From Chlorobiota bacterium (GTDB taxonomy: Bacteria; Bacteroidota; Ignavibacteria; OLB7), in assembly GCA_016788565.1 (NCBI GenBank), contig JAEUSP010000078.1, positions 1 through 48,675 of the forward strand: a DNA stretch of 48,675 nt, given 5' to 3'. Of the stretch, positions 35,275 to 45,300 are shown in pieces; positions within the stretch are counted from its first letter, which is position 1, and each line of letters starts with the position of its first letter. The position numbers and the translations under genes are program-made. Under the pieces are notes generated by a model. It searched no databases, was not told where the DNA came from, and was given only the letters and a program-made list of their open reading frames with translations.

Positions 35275-36729
35275 ATGAAAAACCAACATCTCTGGCTTGC
35301 ACTACTGCTTCCCCTCCTTCTGCTTATCACAGTCGCCAAACTGAACGCGCAATATCAATACGAAGTAGCCCCAGCATTTTCCAACACGCTATTGTTCCAA
35401 ACTCCGGTGGAAATCACAAGCGCACGCGATGGCAGCAATCGGTTGTTTGTGGTTGAGCAAGGGGGAATTATTCGGGTTGTTCCAAACGACCCGCAGGCCG
35501 CAATTGCCGACACGTTTTTAAATATCAAACGGAAGGTGAGTGTTGGAAGCGAGACGGGATTGCTTGGGCTTGCATTTCACCCGAATTACCAGCAGAATGG
35601 TTTCCTGTATGTGAACTACACCGCCCCCAATCCACTACGAACCATCATCGCCCGCTATCATGTTGATCCGAACAACCCAAAACAGTGCGATACCGCAAGC
35701 GAAGTCATCCTTTTAGAAATTCCTCAGCCACAGAAAAACAACAAAGCGGGTAAAATTGCTTTTGGCCCCGATGGCCGCCTCTTTATTTCCGTTGGCGATG
35801 GCGGCGGAACTGGCGATCCTGAAAATCGCGCCCAAAATTTAACGTTGCTTCTCGGCAAAATTCTTCGGATTGATGTCAACCATGTTTCCAACGGAAAGAA
35901 TTACTCAATCCCTACCGACAACCCATTCTACGGGAACTCACAGGGCTATGCCGAAGAAATTTGGGCCTGGGGTTTTCGGAATCCGTGGCGATTTAGCTTT
36001 GACCCGCTAACGCACGATTTATGGGTAGGTGATGTTGGGCTTTATACTTGGGAGGAAATCAACATTGTAGAAAAAGGGAAGAATTATGGCTGGAATATCA
36101 TGGAAGGGAGGCAGTGCTTTAACACGACGATGCCGTGTGACACCTCCAACCTTACGAAGCCAATATGGGCGTACCCTCGCGACGTTGGGCGCACAGTTAT
36201 TGGCGGATATGTTTACCGTGGCACGGCAATGCCTGAGTTGTTCGGAAAGTATATTTATGGGGATTTTACCAGTGGCGGTTATTGGGCGTTAGACTACTAC
36301 GGCCAGCCTTCCCCCACCAGCAAGGAATTATTTCAGCAGCGCACACTTTCCCTTTCTTCGTTTGGGGTAGATGACAACAATGAATTGCTGCTTACTTCCT
36401 ACAATGGCCGTGTTTATCGCCTCCATCCATCGCCGAATAGCGATGCCGCCCATGTTTCCGGCGATGCTGAATTTCTGCTTCAACAACCCAAGCCGAACCC
36501 TGCCGCAAGCGGGCAAGTTATTATCCCTTTTTCTCTGGGAAGCCCAGCACCGATTTCCATCACGCTGTTTGATGACATCGGGCGCAAGGTGCAATCAATT
36601 TTTGACGGAACCCGCGAAGCCGGTAGCCATGAAATTGCTTTCGACACCAGCACGCTTCCCGCCGGAATTTATTTCTGCCGATTGAGCAGTGGCGCATGGG
36701 CCGACACCAAGCCTGTGGTGGTGCAGTGA
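35275..36729 (+). CDS. Secreted sugar-dehydrogenase-like beta-propeller, paralogue lacking the catalytic His, with T9SS sorting domain
   Basis: The 484-residue protein is closely similar to its neighbour over its whole length, including signal peptide (1-26), propeller and T9SS sorting domain (PKPNPAASGQVIIPFSL at the start). The position of H149 in the first copy is N156 here (K154-N-N156-K-A-G-K), so the catalytic base is missing. The PENRAQNLT and AWGFRNPWRFSFDP segments are kept, so metal and cofactor binding might survive. It may be a binding protein or inactive. The start MKNQHLW at 35275 is preferred, because upstream codons lie inside the terminator. No Shine-Dalgarno sequence is visible. 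Confidence 0.9.
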   Translation: MKNQHLWLALLLPLLLLITVAKLNAQYQYEVAPAFSNTLLFQTPVEITSARDGSNRLFVVEQGGIIRVVPNDPQAAIADTFLNIKRKVSVGSETGLLGLAFHPNYQQNGFLYVNYTAPNPLRTIIARYHVDPNNPKQCDTASEVILLEIPQPQKNNKAGKIAFGPDGRLFISVGDGGGTGDPENRAQNLTLLLGKILRIDVNHVSNGKNYSIPTDNPFYGNSQGYAEEIWAWGFRNPWRFSFDPLTHDLWVGDVGLYTWEEINIVEKGKNYGWNIMEGRQCFNTTMPCDTSNLTKPIWAYPRDVGRTVIGGYVYRGTAMPELFGKYIYGDFTSGGYWALDYYGQPSPTSKELFQQRTLSLSSFGVDDNNELLLTSYNGRVYRLHPSPNSDAAHVSGDAEFLLQQPKPNPAASGQVIIPFSLGSPAPISITLFDDIGRKVQSIFDGTREAGSHEIAFDTSTLPAGIYFCRLSSGAWADTKPVVVQ

Positions 36730-36802
36730 AAAGATATAGGCTTATCTCAGATTCGTGTGCGAAAGGGAAAAACCGGTGGGCGGGAAATCGTTGGCTTCTC
36801 GG

Positions 36803-36850
36803 TTCGGTGGCTCCGCTCATACTTCGACGGGGCTCAGCATGAGCGGGGGC
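36803..36850. repeat. TTCGGTGGCTCC...ATGAGCGGGGGC hairpin repeat, copy 5
   Basis: This is the hairpin part of the composite repeat (CCGCTCATACTTCGACGGGG, then CAGCATGAGCGG). It lies in the 268-bp gap between convergent genes ending at 36729 and 36998. Confidence 0.7.
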
Positions 36851-36924
36851 GATGTTCGGTAGCTTGGATTATACGTTGCACAATAACTATAGGTGATCCA
36901 AAATCCAGAAATAGAGGGAGTCTT

Positions 36925-36992
36925 AAATAGACCGAACAGCAGAGGGGCGAGAAAGATATTCTCGCCCCTCTGCTGTTCGGTCTATTTTTTTT
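36925..36992 (+). terminator. Very long perfect hairpin with T-run, probably bidirectional terminator
   Basis: Arms of 29 bp (AAATAGACCGAACAGCAGAG... at 36925-36953 and its exact complement at 36959-36987) enclose a 5-nt AGATA loop. The T-run continues to 36992. On the minus strand the hairpin lies just beyond the stop of the outer-membrane gene. It serves convergent genes ending at 36729 (plus) and 36998 (minus). Confidence 0.85.
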
Positions 36993-36997
36993 ATGAA

Positions 36998-37843
36998 TTA
37001 CTGTCCCAGCGGCGAACTGCGCGGCGCGTCCACAGTAAATATCAGCGCGATGCCTGCATGAATTTCTGTTTGACTCCAATCGGTATCGGCCACAGGTGAG
37101 GTAAAACCGAGCATTGTTCCAACTTCTGGACGTAGCGCGAAATTTGGGGAGAGGTTAAAGTCGAACCCAACCGCAGCTTTTAGCCCGGCTAAAAAACCGC
37201 TGGTTTCCTGAAGGTCGCCACTGCTGTTGTTCCGTTCGGTTGTGCCATCGCCGTAGCGCGCCCCAGTTGGCGCGGCAACCTCTTCGTGATGAGTAAATGT
37301 TTTCCCCATCAAGAACCCAAGCCTTGCCCCCAAGCTAATCACAAGGGGGGTGGTTCGGCTCACCTGGTAGGTGGCCATTGGCTCCAAGCGAAGCTCCGAA
37401 AGGCTTGTCTCCACCACATATTTACTGGTGACCGGCAGCACCATTCCCATCGGGTTTATTGCTGGGCCAATCACTTCGGTGGCCTGGAATGTGGTGCTAA
37501 CGGAAGTAAGCCCAACCCTGGCTTGCCACCCGATACTGGCACTAAAATCGCTGCTGCCCATTGCTGGGCGCATTCCCACAATCGCGCTTGCGGCAAAACC
37601 GTTGCCGGAACCACCATCAAACAGTGCGGTATCCCCCTTGCAGTTGTTGATTCCCGGAAGGTTGGCAAACGAGCCGGACCCGCTTCCAAGCACTACCCCA
37701 CCATATCCGCCAAATTGCAACAATGGAACCGGAATGGCTTCGCGCGCGCCTTGCGGTTGGGCAAGCAAAGCAGTGGTACAAAGCAGCATCAGTGAAAGCA
37801 GCTTGCCACACTGTGCTGTGTATGTGATGTAACGTTCGTGCAT
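36998..37843 (-). CDS. Outer-membrane beta-barrel protein, unknown function
   Basis: The 281-residue protein has a signal peptide (about 1-29, ...LLSLMLLCTTALLAQ). After it come alternating beta-strands with aromatic and small residues, typical of OmpA/PorT-like small barrels of this phylum (LVISLGARLGFLMG, GLKAAVGFDFNLSPNFALRPEVGTMLGF, HAGIALIFTV). No plug, peptidoglycan-binding or enzyme domain is seen. The start at 37843 (MHERYITYT) places the signal peptide normally; an in-frame ATG 7 codons upstream is possible. It may be cotranscribed with the giant gene upstream (143-bp gap). Confidence 0.75.
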   Translation of the reverse strand: MHERYITYTAQCGKLLSLMLLCTTALLAQPQGAREAIPVPLLQFGGYGGVVLGSGSGSFANLPGINNCKGDTALFDGGSGNGFAASAIVGMRPAMGSSDFSASIGWQARVGLTSVSTTFQATEVIGPAINPMGMVLPVTSKYVVETSLSELRLEPMATYQVSRTTPLVISLGARLGFLMGKTFTHHEEVAAPTGARYGDGTTERNNSSGDLQETSGFLAGLKAAVGFDFNLSPNFALRPEVGTMLGFTSPVADTDWSQTEIHAGIALIFTVDAPRSSPLGQ

Positions 37844-37986
37844 ATCGCTGAAATAAAGTCGCAAGGACTTTTTTTAGAATGTCTGTGTTGGGTTATCGAA
37901 AGATTTGTTTGTTCAGAAGGCTTCCGAAACAAGGGAGCAGAAGGAGGAGAAGATGCAGCGCACCTTCCCCCCCCCATTTGCCTGAA

Positions 37987-40900
37987 TTACTTGACCAGCA
38001 CCAGCGGCTGGCGAAGCGTTGTTTCGCCGTAGTGAAGTTCGCAGAAGTAGAGCCCGGCCGGAAGGTTGTTGGCATCGAAGAAGACGGAGTAACCGCCAAC
38101 CGGAAGCTGGCTGTTCACCAACGTCCGCACCGGAACGCCACGAAGGTCGGTGACTACAAGCTGGATGTTCCCGGGCTGATCCAAACTGAATTCGATGGTG
38201 GCACTTCCGCTGAACGGGTTTGGATAGAGTGCCTTCAGCGCAGCCCCTTCGTTCAGCAGAATAAACCGGTCGCCATCCACGCGGCAGATGCCATCGGTCA
38301 GGAAACTGCCGTTCTGGCGATTGACCGTTACCTGGCGGTTTGGCGGCGTTGTCACCGTTGCCGAGTCAATCGTGATAATGGTGGAGGCACTGTCGCCAAG
38401 CAACGCCAAGCACTCCAACCGTGCAATCTCGCCGGTGGTTGGGAACGTTCCGCCGCTTAGGTCAATGGCCAGCACACGGTCGTTTCCAACAATGCGGCTG
38501 TCGGCAATGGTAGCGGTCATTCCGGGAAGCTGCGATAGCGCGCGCAACGGAGCCAGCAGCGTGTAGCGGTAGCGGAGATAAATCCGCATGGTGCTGATTC
38601 CAGCCGCCGTCAGGTTGTCCGATCCGGTGATTGAAAGCGGTATCTGCACGTTCTGGTTCACCCTTCCAATCACATTGTTCTGGGCACCGACGGTCAGTTG
38701 TGCAATCACAACGTCCTCGCCAACCGCTTCGCCGGCAACCGCAAAGGTGAGTTGCTGGCCACAGGGTGCGCCCACCGTAAGGGTCCCTGTTCCTGCCAAC
38801 TTTCCTTTTGCTTGCGGCGCATACTCAAACTCAATCTCCAGCTCGCCACCGGGGGGGATTGTTGCTGGGAACTGTGCTGGCTTGGTGATGCTTACCTCAC
38901 CCAATCCGCCCAAGTCAAGCGATGTCACCGTCCGGTCCACCGTTCCGGTGTTCCGGAGCCGGATTGTTCCGGTTCCGGTGGTCTTGATGTTCACCTGCCC
39001 AAAATCTACCCCGGTCGCGCTAAGCTGTGCCGAAGGCTGCACCCCTTCCCCTGTGACCTCAACTGTTGTAGTCCGCTCGCATGGCCCCCACTCAATGTTC
39101 AACTGGCCGTTGAACGTCCCCGCTGCGGATGGAGTAAAGGTCATCGTGAAGGTTCGGCTTGCGCCTGGCTCCAGCACAATCGGGTAGTTCTCCTGCATGA
39201 AGAATGCAGGGTTCCCGGTAAAGAATGCGCGGTTGATCGTGTCGGCAACCTGGCCATCGTTGGTGATGGTCACTTGGGCGGTGGTGTCGCCATCGCACAG
39301 ATAGACCGTGCCGAAATTGACGGTCGGTTTGTTGGCCGCCAGCGACGGGGAAATCCGTTCGCCGGTTAGCCCCACCGTTGCCCGCAGATTGCAGGGCGCG
39401 CCCACCGCAGCCAGCGTTGCGGGGAAGCTGCCATCGGACGATGGAGCGAACCGAACAGTGATTGTTTTGGGAATGCCCGGGTAGATGATGATCGGCAGTT
39501 GGTCATCAACTCCGTAGGCGGTTGCCGCGCCAAAATCAATGGAGGTAATCGTGTCGGGGATGCTGCCGTCGTTGCTGAAGGTGACCGGCAACCGAACGGT
39601 GTCATCGCACTCCAGAACCCGTGGGAACGGAAGCGAGGCAACCGATGGAGTAAGCGTTGTGGTGTCCTTGCGGGCACGCAGATCAATGGCCAGCGTTGGC
39701 GCGTTTACGGCGGTTGTTGTCAAATCAACTTGTGCCACGCGCGCGCCGTTCCCTTGCGGGGCAAAGCGAACCGTGAAGGAAAGGCTTCCCCCTGGCGGGA
39801 TTGTTTGCCCGGCTGGGGAAGCTCCGGTGATTGCAAAATCGCCAGCATGAGTTCCACTGATTCCGGCAGTTTTAATCTGCACCGGTTCATCCCCCACGCT
39901 TTTCAGCACAATCACCGAATCCACGTAGGCCGGCGCGCTGCAGAGGTAGCTGGAGTAATCCATCGAACGGCTAACGCTGAGCGATGCCCCCGCACCTTTG
40001 AATGCCCGAATCGTGATATCAATCGGGGTCAGGCACGGGCTGCCGACAATCCGCATGGTGCGCTCGGTTACGCCGTCGCTGCTTGGTGTGAAGCGGACGC
40101 AGATGGTGTCGGCCTTGCCGGGCTGGATTGCCACCGGGAACTGTGCGGGATCAATCACCTGGAAGCCAGGCCCGTTGAAGGTGATGCCGTCCAGCGTCAG
40201 CGGGCGGATTCCGTCGTTCTGCACAATCACGCAGGTGTCGCGGGTGGTCTCGGTGGATTTCAGCACCCCCAAATCCAGCGTAGTCCCCGGCACCCGCAGC
40301 TTCGCGCTGTCGCGGATTGCCGTCACCGGAATTTCCCACACCTTCTTGTTGTTGGCATCGGTGTAGATGATGAGCTTTCCGGTATAGACACCTGGCGTGG
40401 GTGTTTTCACCACAAGCACAATTTGGTTTTTCAGGCCGGGCAGGTAGTTGAACGGAGTTGGATTTGGCTTCAGCACGTCAATGCCAAATCCGGTGGCCTT
40501 GATGCTATCAATCAAGAACGGATTGTTCCCAAGATTTTCGACGGAGATTGTGGTATCGGTCTCGTTATCACAGCTGATGATGTTCAGTGTGTCAATCCCA
40601 AATTTTGCGCGGGAGCGGAGAGCTTCGCCGGCATTGAATCCGTAGGCATCGTCCCATTCGAACCCGTAGGGGATCACGCTTAACGGCTCTTCGGCTTCCA
40701 CCACGTGCTGGCGGGGAATCAGCTTCAGGATGCCGGAGACGTACTTGCCATCGCTGCTTGGCTTGTTAAAAATGGCCGGGTGAATTTTGTTCCCATCCAA
40801 CAGCACCGAATCTTTCACCCCAACCGGAACCGTCACCAGCGCGTAGTGTTCCCAGAAATGGTTGCCCAGGGGGCGCGCCGGCATGGTTGGGCGACCTGGA

Positions 40901-42150
40901 GGGTCGGGGCTAATCCACTGCACGGCGCGGGCAAATCGGTTCACCGGAAGCAGCTGCGTCATCATCGGCGCACCGTAGGGGATGTCCACGGTATCAGGGT
41001 TTGGCGGGTTGGCATCGCTGTAGATCGTGTCGTTCTTGCAGGCACCGCCGCTGTATCCAAATTGTGTGGCGATCACCGGCAGCGACGATTCGATTTTCAT
41101 CGGTTGCCGCATCCGCAAATCCACCCACTCGCCCCGATTCAGAATCGTGTCGGTAGCTGATCCCGGTTTCTTCAGCCGCACGCCGTTGGTGTCAAGGGTG
41201 GTTCCATTTTTTGTGGCAACAATCCGCACCAGCGATGTATCCTGGCGTGCAAACGGGGCTGAGTAAAAAAGGACACCTGCTTGGTTATCGCTCAGTTGGG
41301 CTTCCATCACCGGTTTTGCGTACCAGTTCAGTTCGGGGAAGGGGATTGGTTTATCGGGAGGAACCGGTGGGTTGGGCGGGGGAAGTTTTGCCGACGGGGT
41401 GTTGGCACGCCCGTAGCCGATAACGCTAATCGGTTTGTTGGATTGGACAGTGGAGCCAGTCTGATCCGAAAGGTAGCCTTCCTGGTTTGACTGCGTTCGG
41501 AAGCTGATTGCTTGATACTTGTTCAGCGTGAAGGTGAAGGGAACGCCAGCCGGGTGGTTGGGCGCGCCAAGATCGGGCCGCCAAGTGTCCACACGCGGGG
41601 TGACGGTGATGCTGGTGTTATCCTGCGAGGCAACAATCGTGAAGCCGCCACGGTCGGCATACTGGCTGTAGCCAGCGTAGGTGCTGACGGTGAAGATGGT
41701 GTCGAAAGCGGTCACCGGCATCGCCGCGTAGGTTTCCATCCGGTTCAGCGTGTCGAAGGTTACTTGCACGGTGATTGGCTGATCCCCCGTCACCACCAGC
41801 ACGCGGCTGTTCACCGAATCGTTGAACAACTGGTTGGTTGGCTGCATAAATGCCGACAACGGAGGAAGCGGGTAGTTCGGCTTGAAGATGGCCCGATCCC
41901 CAGCATTGACGGTCATCCCGTTCGGGAAGTAGTTGGTGGTCCCCCAACGCAGGTTCAGCTTGGTTTTGCGGGAACACATCACCTCCACACTGTAGGAAGC
42001 AATGTTCTTTTGGGCTTCGGTGTAGTGGATAAATGGCGGAAGCACCACCAGATATTCTTTTCCCGTTGGCGTTTGTGCGTTGCTGCCAATCGGCACCATT
42101 GCCACCAGAGCAAAGAACCAGAGTGAAGCAAGAAGGCGAAGTCGAGTCAT
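37987..42150 (-). CDS. Giant IgGFc-binding-like / choice-of-anchor-D surface protein with T9SS sorting domain (1387 aa)
   Basis: The signal peptide spans about 1-25. Residues 30 to about 515 resemble the IgGFc-binding N-terminal domain of metazoan Fc-gamma-binding protein and its bacterial relatives (TIVASQDNTSITVTP, the NKYQAISFRTQ and SNKPISVIGYG patterns). From about 520 to 1120 there are Ig-like choice-of-anchor-D (ASH-like) repeats, each ending near VRFAP or VRFTPS and containing a Cys in a G-S-P-C or G-A-P-C turn. A cohesin-like domain follows (about 1130-1290). The C-terminus (about 1305-1387, LYPNPFSGSATIEFSL...GLYFCEL) is a T9SS sorting domain. It is probably a large surface or secreted protein mediating binding. 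A second gene of the same design is upstream. Confidence 0.9.
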   Translation of the reverse strand: MTRLRLLASLWFFALVAMVPIGSNAQTPTGKEYLVVLPPFIHYTEAQKNIASYSVEVMCSRKTKLNLRWGTTNYFPNGMTVNAGDRAIFKPNYPLPPLSAFMQPTNQLFNDSVNSRVLVVTGDQPITVQVTFDTLNRMETYAAMPVTAFDTIFTVSTYAGYSQYADRGGFTIVASQDNTSITVTPRVDTWRPDLGAPNHPAGVPFTFTLNKYQAISFRTQSNQEGYLSDQTGSTVQSNKPISVIGYGRANTPSAKLPPPNPPVPPDKPIPFPELNWYAKPVMEAQLSDNQAGVLFYSAPFARQDTSLVRIVATKNGTTLDTNGVRLKKPGSATDTILNRGEWVDLRMRQPMKIESSLPVIATQFGYSGGACKNDTIYSDANPPNPDTVDIPYGAPMMTQLLPVNRFARAVQWISPDPPGRPTMPARPLGNHFWEHYALVTVPVGVKDSVLLDGNKIHPAIFNKPSSDGKYVSGILKLIPRQHVVEAEEPLSVIPYGFEWDDAYGFNAGEALRSRAKFGIDTLNIISCDNETDTTISVENLGNNPFLIDSIKATGFGIDVLKPNPTPFNYLPGLKNQIVLVVKTPTPGVYTGKLIIYTDANNKKVWEIPVTAIRDSAKLRVPGTTLDLGVLKSTETTRDTCVIVQNDGIRPLTLDGITFNGPGFQVIDPAQFPVAIQPGKADTICVRFTPSSDGVTERTMRIVGSPCLTPIDITIRAFKGAGASLSVSRSMDYSSYLCSAPAYVDSVIVLKSVGDEPVQIKTAGISGTHAGDFAITGASPAGQTIPPGGSLSFTVRFAPQGNGARVAQVDLTTTAVNAPTLAIDLRARKDTTTLTPSVASLPFPRVLECDDTVRLPVTFSNDGSIPDTITSIDFGAATAYGVDDQLPIIIYPGIPKTITVRFAPSSDGSFPATLAAVGAPCNLRATVGLTGERISPSLAANKPTVNFGTVYLCDGDTTAQVTITNDGQVADTINRAFFTGNPAFFMQENYPIVLEPGASRTFTMTFTPSAAGTFNGQLNIEWGPCERTTTVEVTGEGVQPSAQLSATGVDFGQVNIKTTGTGTIRLRNTGTVDRTVTSLDLGGLGEVSITKPAQFPATIPPGGELEIEFEYAPQAKGKLAGTGTLTVGAPCGQQLTFAVAGEAVGEDVVIAQLTVGAQNNVIGRVNQNVQIPLSITGSDNLTAAGISTMRIYLRYRYTLLAPLRALSQLPGMTATIADSRIVGNDRVLAIDLSGGTFPTTGEIARLECLALLGDSASTIITIDSATVTTPPNRQVTVNRQNGSFLTDGICRVDGDRFILLNEGAALKALYPNPFSGSATIEFSLDQPGNIQLVVTDLRGVPVRTLVNSQLPVGGYSVFFDANNLPAGLYFCELHYGETTLRQPLVLVK

Positions 42151-42313
42151 CGTTGACCTTACGTTGATATTGCTACAGTTTTGCGCGCAAAGATATACCC
42201 TGCGGGGAGATTAGGAAGGGGAAGAAACAGGCTGTTGAAGATAGAGGCAGAACCACCCAACCGCCAGAAGGTTACAACCGCCCGGCTCCTTTGGGTTATT
42301 CTGGTAGAGTGAG

Positions 42314-45300
42314 TTAACGAACAATCACCAACCGGACGATTCGTGCTTCCCCGCCGAAGCGAACCTGCAGATAGTAGGTTCCGGTTGCAACTCCCTGAAT
42401 TGGTAGTGGCAACTGCTGCGCCCCGGACGGAAGATCACCATCAAAGGGGCGGGCAACCTCATCGGTTATTGGGTTCAGAACCGACACCACCACGCGCCCC
42501 GGGCCGGGTAGTTCAAGCCCCAGATTGACCTGGTGGTTGGCCGGGTTTGGAACAAGGCTGGAAATTCGGAACAGCGGGGAAAACTCCAACAAGCGATTTC
42601 CAACGGGGCCGCAGAAGTCAATGATTTTCAGCGACCCATTGGTTACGGCTACTTCCCCATCAATGCTATCACGCGGGATTGCAATGCTGGCCCTGGCAGC
42701 CGGGCTGGCAATCTGCAGCGGGGTCTGCTCCACGCTCCCCAACAACACCCGCCCGGCAAGCCTACCCAGTACCCCCGCTCCCGATAACGTCCCAGAATAC
42801 CGGAACGTCACGATCCGCTCCCCACCGCTGATTGAGTCGAGCCGTGCGGTTAGGGCCCCAGGAAGCTGAGTAGTGAAGGATTCCGGGAAGAATAATCCGG
42901 CATCCCACCGAAGCTCTCCGTCCACCGTCACCACCGCGTCGGAAGGGGCGTTGGCAGAGTACCGAAGCGGTAATACCCCCCAATCCCCCACTTGCGCGCT
43001 GGTGTCTGGGAAACTGAGCCGAAGTTGCAGCCAAAGGTCACGCCGCCATTCGCCACGAACGGTAAACGTGTCCACAGCAACGCATGGCAGGTCGGCAACG
43101 GCAACTCCATTGGTTGTAAAACTTGCCGCAGTCGAGGAGAGATACTCTACCTGAATGGGAATTTGCTGGCCTGCATCAATTTTAATGGGGAACTGCGGCG
43201 ACACCACCCGCAACCCAGGAACCGACGGATAGAAGGAAATGGAGCGAACCACAACCGGAACCCCGCCGCTGTTGCTAAGCAACGCCCCCCCCACCGATAG
43301 CGAATCGCTTCGCACTCTCCCAAGATTAATATCACCTGCCACTGAAATGGATTGCGGAAGCATGGCCCCGCGCAGATGAAGCGTTTGCACCAAGCCGCAT
43401 GGTTGGGCGCGCAGCTCAATGCTTCCCGCAAATTCCCCAACTCCGCTTGGCTGGAAGCTAACGGTGATTGGCGGGCTTTGCTCACCCGGCCCCAACGTCA
43501 ATCCCGTTGGCAACGTCCCCGCCGTAAACACGCCACCGGTGAGTGTCAGGCTGGTGATGGTGTCGCGGACCGCACCGGTGTTGACGATGCGGAAGGTTTT
43601 GGTGAATGGAGCTTGGCACTGGGCGATTGTGCCGAACTCTAGAGTATCGGCACTGAATCCGATTCCCGCGCTTCGTTGCTGGCCCCACAGCGGGATTGTT
43701 TTCACAACGCCGCATGGCCCTGCGTACAGCCGCAGCGTGTCGGAATGGATGCCCGGCCCTGTTGGCTGGAAGGTCACGGTCACCGTTGCCGATTCCCCCA
43801 CGCCAATGCTTGGCACGCTAAACCCCGACAGCGTAAAACTGCTGCCGGAAACCGTGGCCGAATCGAACTGAACTGGAAGAGTCCCACCGCAAAAAATTTG
43901 GAGTGTGCGGGCCGTTGGCGGGTCGCAGCCGATAAGGGTCCCCAGATTAAGCGATTGATCCGAAAGGCTAATGCCAACCGAATCTTTCCGCGCCGACAGC
44001 GACACCTCGGCCACGGGGCTACCCGGCGCGTTGCTGTGAATCCGTGCCGTTGCCATCCGGATTCCGACCCCGGTCGGGACAAACTGCATTGGCACAAGAA
44101 TCGTGGAATCGGGAAGAATAGTTGTGGGGCTGAACGTTCCATCAAGAATGAAATCGCTGGCATACGCCCCTTGCACCCGAACACTATCCACCCGCAACAA
44201 ATCCTGCCCTGTGTTGCGGATGCCGAGCATGAATGGTTGCGAAACCGACGTTGGGCAAGCCAACGGGGGAATATCCTGGGCATACGCCTCGATACGCGCC
44301 CCCCGCAACCGTTCGCCACGCACGGCAAGGGTAATCGGAGCAAGGCACGGGCCGATGGAGAAGGTGCCGACCCCGTTGTACATCCCTGAGCTTCCCGGGG
44401 CAAAACGGATGGTAAGCCGAAGCGTGTCCCCCGGCTGAACCGTTGCCGGAAGCGCAGGGTCGGTAAGGGTGAAGGCTCCGGTGAAATCTGCTTTTGTGAG
44501 CGTAGCCGGGCCGGTCCCGGTGTTGATTAACATTATCTGCTCAGTTTTTGGCGTTCCCCCAGCATCCACGGTTGGGAACGCCACGGTGGTTGATAGCAAC
44601 TGCACCCCCATGCTATCCCGCTGGATGGAAATCGGGATTTGCAGCGGGCGGCCTGCGCTGGTTTTGGTGGTCAGCGTCAGTGTGCCGTCGTAGGTTCCGT
44701 AACGGGGCAGCGGAATCCGCAAGCGCATCCAGCGGTTGGCAAATTTGGCCATGAAGAAGGGGTAGCTTCCGGGCGTTACCACCTGGCCCTCAATGCCGCT
44801 AAACTCCCCGTTGATTACCTCCAACTCCCGCCCGCCAATGTTCCGCAACTGGATGACAGTATCCAGATAGTCGTTGCAGGTGCGGGCCGTCAGTTCATCG
44901 GCCCGAAGCGCGTCGCGGACCAACGTTCCTGCTGGGCTAGAGTAGGCATCGTAGTGGCTGTAGCCAAAGGTTTGTGCGTTCACCGGGACGGCTGATGTGA
45001 TCTGGTGAACCCCCGCCAATATCTTCACAATGGCCGTCACATACTTCCCATCGCCATGCGGAAGCCCATAGTTGTCGAAGTCAATCGGCCTGTTATCAAG
45101 CCGCACACTGGTGCGCCCGGTTTTGGGGGCCGTCACCATCAGATAATGATCGAAGGGAACAAAGACGGTATCAGGTTCGGGCCCGCCGGAAGGGTTGGAG
45201 CGCAAGAAATAGCGGGGGAGCAGATATGGGGTCATCCACTGGTAGCTGGTGCTGAACAGGTCAATCGGGTTCAGCAGCATCATGGAGGGGTCGCTGTTGG

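Noticed and set aside
36868-36900. GGATTATAC as a decayed element end
   Set aside because: The match is too short and no second end is nearby.
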